The notes: a model not told the origin generated them from the sequence alone. Positions 35,281 to 42,918 are shown, numbered from the stretch's first letter. The stretch is DNA of 64,000 nucleotides from an uncultured Aquimarina sp. (GCA_947496555.1 CANMDH010000020.1:34180-98179); one strand, 5' to 3'. Numbers and translations: made by a program.

Positions 35281-35299
35281 AAAGTTCAAATAAACGATG
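35281..35299 (+). repeat. Array repeat 12
   Basis: AAAGTTCAAATAAACGATG, a consensus copy. It faces the inverted repeat 13 across about 180 nt. The intervening minus-strand frame (35463-35278, TTG start) would end inside this repeat and is not supported as a gene. Confidence 0.78.
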
Positions 35300-35476
35300 A
35301 TTTTGCCTTCCTCATCTCTAATTACATCTTGAGCTGCTTTGTCAGGTTTTCGGTGAGAAGTATTGGACTCACCAATATTCAAACGTGCGGGACCAGACTC
35401 ATCTGGAGCGGTTCCATATGACATCCCAGATGCCATGTAAGTTAATATTGCATATTTTTTCAAGTAATTGCTAATT

Positions 35477-35491
35477 GGTTATTTAGACTTT
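35477..35491 (-). repeat. Array repeat 13 (inverted)
   Basis: On the minus strand AAAGTCTAAATAACC, right after the stop of the minus-strand 86-aa gene. It is the only copy found in reverse orientation. Confidence 0.7.
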
Positions 35492-35750
35492 AGTCGTTAA
35501 AATGTGGTTTGAGTATATCATACATTTCATCATAATCTCCTTTTTGAAAAAAACGAATTGTATTTTCAATGATTTCTGGGAGTTCGCTTAGGTTATAGTG
35601 TTTAAATTCTAGTAATATAAATTCTTTTAAATCTAATGATAAGTAAGGTGAATCTCGGGCGTCATTTTGTATCTTTCTTATAAGGTCCTTAGTATCTGGA
35701 CTTGCATACTTCATGTATGCCTTATCTCGGTATTTTTTAAAATCAATCAT
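35490..35750 (-). CDS. Hypothetical 86-aa cassette protein, inverted
   Basis: A helical acidic protein (KDLIRKIQNDARDSPYLSLD, ELPEIIENTIRFFQKGDYDE) with features of small immunity or regulatory proteins; no family recognised. It is in opposite orientation to the other array genes and still ends in the array repeat, so it looks like an inverted cassette next to the foreign insert. Confidence 0.62.
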   Translation of the reverse strand: MIDFKKYRDKAYMKYASPDTKDLIRKIQNDARDSPYLSLDLKEFILLEFKHYNLSELPEIIENTIRFFQKGDYDEMYDILKPHFND

Positions 35751-36130
35751 AATACTTTATTTTTACATACAAGGGTCTAAATGGGGTGACAAGGGCAATA
35801 AGCCCAAAAAAATGGCGGTGGGTTCGCCAAATCATAGATTTGGTGGATACCCTATTTTTTTTGGAGTTTGCACGCCCCATTGAATATTTGTAGTGGAAAA
35901 AAAAGTATTTGAAGCTAGAAACGTCCTTAAATCAAAAGGGACTTGATAAAGGATCCTCCCGGGAGCTCCCTTGGTTATAGTGTATGGATTGGGTTGACCG
36001 CTTGGTTCGTCCCCATGCCTTAGCGTTCCTGAAGGGATATGGGCAGAGAGAACGGACCCTTTAAGCTGTAAGGCCAACATCCTATTCAAGCACATGGTCC
36101 GTTGAAGGTTATTGGCAGGTTGGCTAAAAT

Positions 36131-36302
36131 GCCCAGTGACCACATAGGTGTGAAAAACGAAAAAGTCCTTGGGAGGCCCTGTAAATAGGCATTTAAAAAT
36201 CCACAGATTTCTCTTTTTAACATTTTTCGTTGTTTTCAGAATCTCTTTGTTTATAGGGCCTGCGAAACAAGTTGGCCAAATATGCAGCTATGTGGTCACT
36301 AA
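36131..36302. mobile_element. 172-bp MITE-like element, copy A
   Basis: Identical over 172 bp to 37806-37977. Inside, the ends AGTGACCACATAG (36135) and CTATGTGGTCACT (to 36300) are 13-bp perfect inverted repeats with two more matches after one mismatch. No coding frame. Size and ends fit a miniature inverted-repeat transposable element. It lies downstream of the P450 gene. Confidence 0.75.
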
Positions 36303-36426
36303 CCCAATATCAGAGAATCAAAGCTCTATTAAAAATTGTAATCATTAGGTTAAATAGGCATCTTTTTAAAGTAGGTTAATTTTTTTCGGAATAGGAGGAG
36401 AGTTAAAAAGTATTCTCCATTGAGTA

Positions 36427-37788
36427 CTAATGTTGCTTTGTTATGGGTTTTATAACACGGATATCAGTTTTTGGCCTATAGGAAAGGGTTACTTCGTATT
36501 CGATTTCTGTATTAGAAGGAACTTCTATTTCAAAATTCGATTTTAGCATATGATACAAAATAACTTGCATCTCCATAAGTGCAAGATTCATTCCAATACA
36601 CATTCTGGGACCTCTTCCAAATGGTAAATAAGCATATTTATGAGGAAGTTCTTGATCAAAACGATCTGGGTCAAAAACATTCGGATTTTTCCAAAATTTT
36701 TTGTGACGATGAATCAATTGTGAAACTATTAGAATTGTATCTCCTTTCTTAATAGGATAACCATTCATTTTCTCATTTTTAATCGCTTCCCTACCTTGCA
36801 TAAAGGCAGGAGACCATAACCGTAAGCTTTCATTGATTACGTTATTAACATATTGAAGCTGATCGACGTGTTCAACTTTAATAGGGCCGCCTTTGGTGAC
36901 ACGATTATATTCTTCGACCACTTTTTTTCTAATAGCGTCATCTTTATATACATTTACTATCAATGAAAACAGGGCTGTTGCAGTAGTTTCATATCCCGCT
37001 GACATAAGAGTCACGAACTCATTATAAATCTGTTTTTTGGGGATCTCTCCACTTCTTTCGAGGAGGATAAACATGGTCATCAAATCATTTCCCGTAAGGT
37101 TTTCTTCCTTTTCTTTGCTTCTTATGACCTCAATTAGAAATTTTTTGAGTTTCGTAACTGATTTATTGAATTTTTGATTTTTTGCCGTTGGAAACCATAA
37201 AGGTGGCTGTATAGGGGATTTGACACGTCCCATTATTGTAACCATGCCATAAAAAAGATTTTCTTTAAAGATAGCACCACCACCTTCTACATTCTCTCCC
37301 AGTAAACATTTCGAGGTGATATCCAGCACAAGATCGCCCATCTCGGAACGAAGCCATAGCTCGGGCTTTGATGGCCAATCCTTGAACATCTTTTTTGCAT
37401 GATTATCAATTATTGTAAAATAGGAGCGAACAATTTCTTTATGAAAATAGGGTTGCATCAAACGGCGCTCTTTCTTCCATTGTTCGCCTTCTAAAGCAAA
37501 AAGACCATCACCTATTACTTTTATAATCAGTTTGACAAGAGAAAACTGTTTATAATTACGATGATTTGTTTGTAATACATGTTGTATATAGTCTGGATGA
37601 TTGATTGCTATAAATCTTTTATGCGCTATTCTGAATTGAAAAATATCACCATAGGTTTCTGCACATTTTTTCAAAAACCTATCTGGATCTTTGGAGAAAG
37701 ATTTCATGTTACCAAATAACCAGCTATCGGGCTTGACTTTGGGAATCTTTTTGGGTGTCATATCATTATAAATTATTAAATTTTTCAT
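36427..37788 (-). CDS. Cytochrome P450
   Basis: The 453-aa soluble P450 has the I-helix AGYETT (264-269), the ExxR motif ESLR (320-323), the PERF-like DPDRF and the heme-binding loop PFGRGPRMCIG with Cys397. The N-terminus lacks a membrane anchor. An AGGAG Shine-Dalgarno stands 7 nt before the ATG, unusual for Bacteroidota and consistent with foreign origin. It is downstream of a terpene synthase on the same strand, so it probably oxidises the terpene product. The redox partner is not in the window. Confidence 0.95.
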   Translation of the reverse strand: MKNLIIYNDMTPKKIPKVKPDSWLFGNMKSFSKDPDRFLKKCAETYGDIFQFRIAHKRFIAINHPDYIQHVLQTNHRNYKQFSLVKLIIKVIGDGLFALEGEQWKKERRLMQPYFHKEIVRSYFTIIDNHAKKMFKDWPSKPELWLRSEMGDLVLDITSKCLLGENVEGGGAIFKENLFYGMVTIMGRVKSPIQPPLWFPTAKNQKFNKSVTKLKKFLIEVIRSKEKEENLTGNDLMTMFILLERSGEIPKKQIYNEFVTLMSAGYETTATALFSLIVNVYKDDAIRKKVVEEYNRVTKGGPIKVEHVDQLQYVNNVINESLRLWSPAFMQGREAIKNEKMNGYPIKKGDTILIVSQLIHRHKKFWKNPNVFDPDRFDQELPHKYAYLPFGRGPRMCIGMNLALMEMQVILYHMLKSNFEIEVPSNTEIEYEVTLSYRPKTDIRVIKPITKQH

Positions 37789-37805
37789 ATGTTATCTCCT
37801 ATAGG

Positions 37806-37977
37806 GCCCAGTGACCACATAGGTGTGAAAAACGAAAAAGTCCTTGGGAGGCCCTGTAAATAGGCATTTAAAAATCCACAGATTTCTCTTTTTAACATTT
37901 TTCGTTGTTTTCAGAATCTCTTTGTTTATAGGGCCTGCGAAACAAGTTGGCCAAATATGCAGCTATGTGGTCACTAA
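37806..37977. mobile_element. 172-bp MITE-like element, copy B
   Basis: Same sequence and orientation as copy A. It sits between the terpene synthase stop and the P450 start, only 17 nt upstream of the P450 ATG, and could carry or disrupt the promoter of the P450 gene. The pair brackets the P450 gene like a composite unit. Confidence 0.75.
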
Positions 37978-38001
37978 TCCATATAGACCATAAAAGCCAA
38001 G

Positions 38002-39243
38002 TTATTCTTTTATGAAATATTTCTTACAAAGCTCCAGATTATAGCGGGGGGATAGAATATGGAATGTTGTAGAGCTAAAGCATACAAAGAATAGAACCTC
38101 AATATAGAGATCATATATTTTTTTGTCCAATTCCGAAGAGATGGACATATTGTGCAGCAAATCTATAAGCTTCGAGAAAGAGGCCCGTGCAATATCAATG
38201 GACTTATCAATTCCGACAGACAATTGTTCTTCCTTGGACTTATCCGGATATTCTTGCTTACCGAGAAATACAACCGGATTATCAACTAGGTGTTTTGAAT
38301 CGCTAAGAATGGAAAATACATCATTTATCAAACAACAATATTCTGCCGCGGACCGCACTGAGGATTTTGTCATCCCCGACCTTAGAAAATCGGTTATCCG
38401 TGAGTGGTCACCAATACTGCGTTCTTGGCCAAGAATATGCATATGGTTTACAATGACCCATTGAAATCCGGATGAAAGAACCCGGGCATCCATATATTCC
38501 CCAAGAACAGGTAGGTCGTTTGAACGTGTATAGTTTTCTATTTCATTATGGAAGTATACGATCTGTCGTCGATATTCATCAAATACAATTTTAAGGGTTT
38601 CGCATGTAAGTGACTTATATCCTTCCCTATAACAAAGACCAAACAGAATGCAAAATTCATGGAACAATTTTTGGATCTGTTTGTTTTCCGTAATATGGGA
38701 AACATCCGGAGGTGTTCTGATCTCGTGTACATTTTTATCTTCAATTCCATCAAAATGATCTAAGACCTGATCCACGATTCCAAGAATTGATTCCCTATCA
38801 GCGTACAGTTCACGCACATCATCAAACAACATATCAAGGAGCCATATCGATGCTGTTGCCAACACCAGATATGTGTGTGCACTTGAAAACACGCCAAGAC
38901 GTTTCCGATTACTGGCACCTTGGGGCTTAATACCGTGGGGATAGGTATAGAAACAGTACAATAGACCAAGATCGGCAGCTGTTTGGGAAAACTTGCCTAG
39001 GTTATATTGCTTCAATAAATTATGGACATATTCCGTTCTTTGTTTTTGGTATTTGCAATTTGATTTTGGGGAAAGCTCTGACTTCTTGCCAATGTCAATC
39101 CAATTTGATAACCAATCGTCACATAGATACATAGCTTTAAGGACTTCTTTCCATTCGTCATCTTCATATGTTATTTGAGGGCCAAAAACTTCATGAAAAC
39201 GATTTAATAATACTTGATAGCCAAGCTTCCTGTTTGCATCCAT
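38002..39243 (-). CDS. Class I terpene synthase
   Basis: The 413-aa protein has the Asp-rich motif DDVRE (141-145, in WLLDMLFDDVRE), the NSE triad NDVFSILSD (Asn307, Ser311, Asp315), an upstream Arg254 as possible diphosphate sensor and the C-terminal pair Arg400-Tyr401. This set defines bacterial terpene cyclases that ionise farnesyl or geranylgeranyl diphosphate with Mg2+. Length slightly exceeds the common 320-380 aa. Product class cannot be predicted. Located upstream of a P450 gene, it would form a two-gene terpenoid pathway. Confidence 0.9.
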   Translation of the reverse strand: MDANRKLGYQVLLNRFHEVFGPQITYEDDEWKEVLKAMYLCDDWLSNWIDIGKKSELSPKSNCKYQKQRTEYVHNLLKQYNLGKFSQTAADLGLLYCFYTYPHGIKPQGASNRKRLGVFSSAHTYLVLATASIWLLDMLFDDVRELYADRESILGIVDQVLDHFDGIEDKNVHEIRTPPDVSHITENKQIQKLFHEFCILFGLCYREGYKSLTCETLKIVFDEYRRQIVYFHNEIENYTRSNDLPVLGEYMDARVLSSGFQWVIVNHMHILGQERSIGDHSRITDFLRSGMTKSSVRSAAEYCCLINDVFSILSDSKHLVDNPVVFLGKQEYPDKSKEEQLSVGIDKSIDIARASFSKLIDLLHNMSISSELDKKIYDLYIEVLFFVCFSSTTFHILSPRYNLELCKKYFIKE

Positions 39244-39332
39244 AATGGTAGAGGTTATAAGAGTTTTATTTACGGTTTCCCGTAAAATTACATATCCTAC
39301 ATATTCTAAACCATGGACAATATCCCATTTAA

Positions 39333-39548
39333 CATGGAAAGGCAGTTAATTATATGTTAACCACTATATCTAAAAAAACAGGGATGAAGGTTACGCCTCA
39401 TATGCACAGGCATGGTTGCGGGTACTATCTGGCGGACATCGGGACCGATCTTAGGACCATCCAGGAATACCTTGGCCACCGAGATTCGAAACATAAAGTC
39501 ACCTACACCCAGATAGCGGGGAGCAGGTTCAACAATTTGTGGAAGTAA
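39333..39548 (+). pseudogene. Tyrosine recombinase C-terminal fragment
   Basis: The frame from 39333 reads through GKAVNYMLTTISKKTGMKVTPHMHRHG, then GTDLRTIQEYLGHRDS and VTYTQIAG. It has the H-x-x-R, the LGH His and the Tyr nucleophile context of XerC/D-like recombinases, but not the N-terminal domain and first Arg. The upstream frame is closed by TAA at 39330. It is visibly richer in G+C than the array. It marks the right edge of the terpene insert. Confidence 0.75.
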
Positions 39549-39582
39549 CATGAGGAAAAATAACTGGGAGTTGTTACCTTTT

Positions 39583-39599
39583 AAGTTCAAATAAACGAT
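39583..39599 (+). repeat. Array repeat 14
   Basis: AAGTTCAAATAAACGAT directly before the ATG of the 65-aa gene; the first copy after the insert. Confidence 0.75.
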
Positions 39600-39797
39600 A
39601 TGAAAAACAAAAATCAATCACGTATGAAAGGTAATTATATAGTTGGGCTAGGATTCCTTTTAACGACTTTTAGTTTTACTGCTTTAATTAGCGGAAATTC
39701 AAGAATTATTTTAGCTACAGTTGGAGTGATTACCCTTGTTTATGGTTTTTATTTGTTAGATAGAAAAGGTGATGGTCACAAAAATGAAACTAATTGA
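39600..39797 (+). CDS. Hypothetical 65-aa membrane protein, cassette
   Basis: Two membrane helices (YIVGLGFLLTTFSFTALIS and IILATVGVITLVYGFYLL) form a hairpin with basic N-terminus and short polar tail. No family recognised. Confidence 0.62.
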   Translation: MKNKNQSRMKGNYIVGLGFLLTTFSFTALISGNSRIILATVGVITLVYGFYLLDRKGDGHKNETN

Positions 39798-39811
39798 ACC
39801 CTAGGAATATC

Positions 39812-39830
39812 AAAGTTTACAAAAACGATG
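39812..39830 (+). repeat. Array repeat 15
   Basis: AAAGTTTACAAAAACGATG, two or three differences from the consensus; its ATG starts the 76-aa gene. Confidence 0.65.
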
Positions 39831-40058
39831 AATAAAGTATATGCAATTATGCAGGTTTTCTCAGAAAATTGGGTTTCTTATGTCAATGATAAAATAGAAA
39901 TTACAGAAGATTTTGGCGAAGCAAAGTTGTTTTCAAATGAAAAAGATGCCAACAATTTTCGAGAAAATCATTCATTAGCTTTAAATAGTTACAAATGTAT
40001 TCTTGTTCAAAAAGACAAAGGAATGATTTTAATTGATTGGAAAACTAAAATGAATTAA
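39828..40058 (+). CDS. Hypothetical 76-aa cassette protein
   Basis: Soluble, alpha/beta-looking protein (KVYAIMQVFSENWVSYVNDK, AKLFSNEKDANNFRENHSLA, CILVQKDKGMILIDW). No family recognised; the pattern resembles small inhibitor or immunity proteins. Bounded by repeats 15 and 16. Confidence 0.62.
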   Translation: MNKVYAIMQVFSENWVSYVNDKIEITEDFGEAKLFSNEKDANNFRENHSLALNSYKCILVQKDKGMILIDWKTKMN

Positions 40059-40075
40059 AGTTTAAATAAACGATG
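40057..40075 (+). repeat. Array repeat 16
   Basis: AAAGTTTAAATAAACGATG; the upstream stop overlaps it. Its centre GTTTA-AA-TAAAC is a perfect inverted repeat. The ATG is followed by AAATAA, so the real gene starts 15 bases on. Confidence 0.8.
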
Positions 40076-40089
40076 AAATAAATAATATA

Positions 40090-40347
40090 ATGGATATACT
40101 ATCAGTAATCGCGATTGCTTTAAGTTCTTTTACAATAGGGTACGGTTTAAGACCTGCCATTAACAAATTACTTTCAAAAAATGAATACATTGACTATTTG
40201 TTAAAACAAGAAAAAATATCTAAGAAAAATGCTAAGTTATTCTATGATAAAACTGAACCGAAAACAAAAGAGGAAATTATTCAATCTCTTTCTGATTTTT
40301 CTATGATGGCTATTCAAGATTTAACTAAACAAATAAAGTCTAAATAA
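40090..40347 (+). CDS. Hypothetical 85-aa protein, cassette
   Basis: An N-terminal hydrophobic helix (ILSVIAIALSSFTIGYG) could anchor it in the membrane; the rest is a charged helical domain. It ends QIKSK-stop, with KSK-stop encoded by repeat 17, like the 66-aa cassette protein. Confidence 0.6.
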   Translation: MDILSVIAIALSSFTIGYGLRPAINKLLSKNEYIDYLLKQEKISKKNAKLFYDKTEPKTKEEIIQSLSDFSMMAIQDLTKQIKSK

Positions 40348-40353
40348 ATGATG
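40335..40353 (+). repeat. Array repeat 17 (last)
   Basis: AAAGTCTAAATAAATGATG, one change from consensus. After it a 20-codon frame (MVGVWKNNEL...) and about 200 nt of AT-rich DNA lead to the next gene. Confidence 0.75.
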
Positions 40354-40585
40354 GTCGGAGTATGGAAAAATAATGAGCTAATTACCTTTCTTATTTTAAG
40401 GGATTTTTAAATATGTTTTTGACTTATCCCAACTATCCTGTTTACGTCACATTTATAGTCGGCATCGACACTTTTTTTAGGAGAATTTGTATAAAAAATT
40501 AAACTTATCTTTAGTATCATTAAAGTGGCGTTTTTTTAATTAAAAATTGCTTGTATAGATCTTATTAACTAAAAAACTTAAAATC

Positions 40586-41383
40586 ATGCACACATCTTTT
40601 AATTTTTTCAAGGTTCTTTTCATAATATTAATCTTTATTGGTTGTCAGAAACAAGATTCGGTATTAGAACAACCCACTTCTCAATCATTTGATGGTTCTG
40701 AGGGCAGAAGTATTACAATTAAACAGGCAGAACAATATATAGACAATTATGCCCGGCAACACGAAGGAGACGAATCTATGTTTGTAAAATCTCATTTTTT
40801 TGGGAGAGATATTATAGAAACCTTGCTAAAAAACCCTGATGCAGTTGGAATACGTATTCATTATGCTTTAGATAAGTCAGATAAACCAAAACTTCTATTG
40901 TATGCAGCCGCAAAGGATATGAAAAACTTAAAAACAGCAGAAAATAAAAACAAAGATGCTGTTAATGACTCAGACGATTGCCCAAATCATTGCCCTATTG
41001 AAAATGATTTAGGTACTGTCAATAATTTTGCTTCTTTACACATTGCAAAAAGAGGAAGATTGAACACTAAGATCGGTGGATTTATTACCAAAGAAGTATC
41101 TAAAGACTGGATAAATCGTTATATTAAAAACAAAGAATCTAAAGGGAAACCTTTTGTCCAGTCCTCGTTTTATGGCCGTAAAATCATACAAAAACTTCTT
41201 TCTACAAAAGGAGCAATAGGGATTCGAATGTATTATGGATTAACGCTACAGGGCGGTCAGAAATTAGTTTTGACAGCAGAGGATGCTCAGGGTAAAATAT
41301 TAAGAAAAGATCGTTCATATAAAAAAGCAGAAGGTAGTGGAGTTGTTAATGCATCAGAAGATTGCCCTGAGAGCTGCCCATAA
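40586..41383 (+). CDS. Lipoprotein with duplicated DCPxxCP domain
   Basis: The 265-aa protein has a lipobox (IFIGC). Two homologous halves follow: FVKSHFFGRDIIETLL...VGIRIHYAL and FVQSSFYGRKIIQKLL...IGIRMYYGL, each closed by a DCPxxCP motif (DDCPNHCP and EDCPESCP). The paired Cys-Pro ends may form disulfides or bind metal. No family recognised. It lies just right of the array and has its own upstream AT-rich region. Confidence 0.7.
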   Translation: MHTSFNFFKVLFIILIFIGCQKQDSVLEQPTSQSFDGSEGRSITIKQAEQYIDNYARQHEGDESMFVKSHFFGRDIIETLLKNPDAVGIRIHYALDKSDKPKLLLYAAAKDMKNLKTAENKNKDAVNDSDDCPNHCPIENDLGTVNNFASLHIAKRGRLNTKIGGFITKEVSKDWINRYIKNKESKGKPFVQSSFYGRKIIQKLLSTKGAIGIRMYYGLTLQGGQKLVLTAEDAQGKILRKDRSYKKAEGSGVVNASEDCPESCP

Positions 41384-41391
41384 TTTTTTTG

Positions 41392-41595
41392 ATGTTAAAT
41401 TTAAATATTGAAAAGATGCAAACAGCACTAAAAACATTTACAGATTCATCAAGTTTAATAACTAAGATTACAACAGAGGAGGGTAATAATTCAAAGGTTT
41501 CATGGGCAAAAGTTAGAAATTTAAAGTCTGATGAACTTAGAAGCCTATTCACCGAACGTTTCCGACAAAATCTCTTTCACATTGACGGGGGTTAA
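41392..41595 (+). CDS. Hypothetical 67-aa protein
   Basis: A short charged frame 8 nt after the lipoprotein stop (MQTALKTFTDSSSLITKITT, WAKVRNLKSDELRSLF). It may be co-transcribed with the lipoprotein or be the N-terminal remnant of a longer gene, as the frame ends abruptly in NLFHIDGG. No family recognised. Confidence 0.4.
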   Translation: MLNLNIEKMQTALKTFTDSSSLITKITTEEGNNSKVSWAKVRNLKSDELRSLFTERFRQNLFHIDGG

Positions 41596-41645
41596 GGATG
41601 ATAGATTGATTCTGAAATTCCCATATTACAATGGTAAGACTAAGT

Positions 41646-41975
41646 CTATAGTCTTGGAAGAATATAATTCAAACATTCGTGATAGTCTTTAATCCATTCA
41701 AATCGATCTTTGCAATTTCGATTTAGATCATCGTGGTTTCCTTTGATTAAATGGATTTTACCATTTAGGCGTTCCAAAATTTCAATTGGTTTCCTTGATG
41801 CCATTAATCCAATATCGCCAAGATGATATACAATATCATTCTTTTTAACCTTTTCATTCCATCTAAGAATCATAGTTTCATTCATTTCTTCTACAGACCT
41901 GAAAGGTCTTTTTGCATTTTTAATTATTCCTTTATGTCCAAAATGATGATCAGAAGTAAAAAATATAGTACTCAT
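41646..41975 (-). CDS. Metallophosphoesterase, C-terminally truncated
   Basis: The 109-aa product has the first phosphoesterase motifs: SDHHFGH, VYHLGDIG and LIKGNHD. Relatives of this small type run 160 to 180 aa and carry further His ligands in a GHxH region, which are missing here; the frame ends at LNYILPRL. Probably a truncated, inactive copy. Confidence 0.65.
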   Translation of the reverse strand: MSTIFFTSDHHFGHKGIIKNAKRPFRSVEEMNETMILRWNEKVKKNDIVYHLGDIGLMASRKPIEILERLNGKIHLIKGNHDDLNRNCKDRFEWIKDYHECLNYILPRL

Positions 41976-41980
41976 AATAA

Positions 41981-42691
41981 TTAAGATTCTGATATAGTGG
42001 ACAAAGATTTAGTTTTGCCATTTAGTTTGTTCTTGGGGTTGTCTTTACAGTTTCCTATATGGTTTCGATAAGCACTAACAGATTTCTGCAATTTTCCACA
42101 ATGAGGACAGGTAAGTTTTTCATTGGCTTCTTCCAGACTATCCATAGTGCTTTGAAGGCTTTCTTTAGTTATGGATAGTTCCTCTTTGGACTGTTTGAGG
42201 ACTAAGTCAGACTTATCGAGGTCTTTAAGTAGCCTTTTATTTTCATCTTTTAGTTTTTCGTAGTCTTGTTGTTGTTGCTCTAAGTTGCTGATTTGATTGT
42301 ACTTTTTTACAAATAGATCTGCATATAAATAATCAATTAGTCCTAAGAGTAAACACATAAATATTGTGGTCAGATACCAATTGAATGGTTTTGTCTCTGC
42401 AGAAAAAACATCGAAAAACAACAAGGTCATAAAGAAGCTGCAGAAGCCAAAGATTTCAGGGAAACCTACTTTATACTTATGCTTTAATAAATTAGAATTA
42501 ACACTCGTCAGTAATAAGGGAAAGGCTACGGCTATACCTAACATTACAGAGGCAAATAACTTTAGGTTTTCATTCATATACTCTGGCAATACTCGATAAA
42601 ACAGAACTCCTGCGTCTACAATGAATGCAATAAGTAATATGAGCATTGGTATCAATATAGCTTCTAATGAGTTCAAGAATTTTGCAATCAT
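41981..42691 (-). CDS. Membrane protein with coiled coil and CxxC zinc-finger-like tail
   Basis: The 236-aa protein has four membrane helices in its first 130 residues, a coiled coil (about 135-200; EQQQQDYEKLKDENKRLLKD) and a C-terminal CPHCGKLQKSVSAYRNHIGNC motif that matches a C2H2 zinc finger. It overlaps the upstream gene by 4 nt. Function unknown; part of the element's minus-strand block. Confidence 0.65.
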   Translation of the reverse strand: MIAKFLNSLEAILIPMLILLIAFIVDAGVLFYRVLPEYMNENLKLFASVMLGIAVAFPLLLTSVNSNLLKHKYKVGFPEIFGFCSFFMTLLFFDVFSAETKPFNWYLTTIFMCLLLGLIDYLYADLFVKKYNQISNLEQQQQDYEKLKDENKRLLKDLDKSDLVLKQSKEELSITKESLQSTMDSLEEANEKLTCPHCGKLQKSVSAYRNHIGNCKDNPKNKLNGKTKSLSTISES

Positions 42692-42918
42692 TTTTCTAGA
42701 TTTTTATTCTGCTTGAGTAAAGTCTGCAGATAATTATTAATAGCATCGTTGAAGTTTATATTTTCTATAGGATAATGATGTTCTTCGTAATCTCCGATAA
42801 GCTTAGCTAATTTCTCTAGCTTTTCAGTTTCTTTTTCATCTTCGGTGTCAAATATCACCTCTAGTCTTTGAATACATTTAACATATTCTTCTTTGGTTAT
42901 TATTCTTTTCATCTCCAT
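42688..42918 (-). CDS. HigA-like antitoxin N-terminal fragment
   Basis: From the ATG at 42918 the 76-aa product reads MEMKRIITKEEYVKCIQRLE, then ETEKLEKLAKLIGDYEEHHYPIE, the pattern of the N-terminal part of HigA-type proteins; it ends where the DNA-binding domain should begin. The frame is open up to 43200, but that part is Cys/His-rich with no domain pattern and overlaps the neighbouring stop. Likely a truncated antitoxin. Confidence 0.45.
   Translation of the reverse strand: MEMKRIITKEEYVKCIQRLEVIFDTEDEKETEKLEKLAKLIGDYEEHHYPIENINFNDAINNYLQTLLKQNKNLEK

Larger units (their letters stand above)
35757..39582. other. Foreign terpene synthase/P450 insert within the array
   Basis: Array repeats stop at 35491 and resume at 39583. 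Between them base composition is clearly higher in G+C in parts (for example 35930-36120, 38860-38960 and 39380-39540). The insert holds a terpene synthase, a P450, two identical 172-bp elements and a recombinase fragment. The left part (35757-36130) has no convincing gene; it contains a hairpin CCAAATC ATA GATTTGG at 35827-35843. Confidence 0.65.
31203..40353 (+). repeat. Cassette-like gene array with 19-base boundary repeats
   Basis: About 17 copies of AAAGTYYAAATAAACGATG separate small genes, mostly on the plus strand. Gaps between neighbours are often only 2 to 18 nt and consist of the repeat alone. The repeat holds either the stop region of the upstream gene (…KSK-stop) or follows it, and its final ATG is often the next start. 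The centre GTTTAAATAAAC is an imperfect inverted repeat. Contents are a TA module, small membrane proteins, hypothetical proteins and an oxidase, as in integrons, but there is no IntI and no room for attC. The array is broken by the insert at 35760-39580. Confidence 0.75.

Noticed and set aside
35278-35463. 61-aa minus-strand frame
   Set aside because: It needs a TTG start, has no domain and stops inside repeat 12 read backwards.
35757-36130. Group II intron or retron remnant
   Set aside because: No domain V-like hairpin or reverse transcriptase could be recognised.
35832-36143. 103-aa minus-strand frame as a gene
   Set aside because: No recognisable domain, it runs into the MITE-like element and lies in a GC-rich patch where long frames are expected by chance.
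31203-40353. Classical integron with attC sites
   Set aside because: Spacers of 2 to 18 nt cannot fold into attC hairpins, the repeat has no GTTRRRY core and no IntI-type integrase is present.
31203-40353. CRISPR array
   Set aside because: Repeats are short, spaced by 100 to 300 nt of coding sequence of variable length, and no cas genes are seen.
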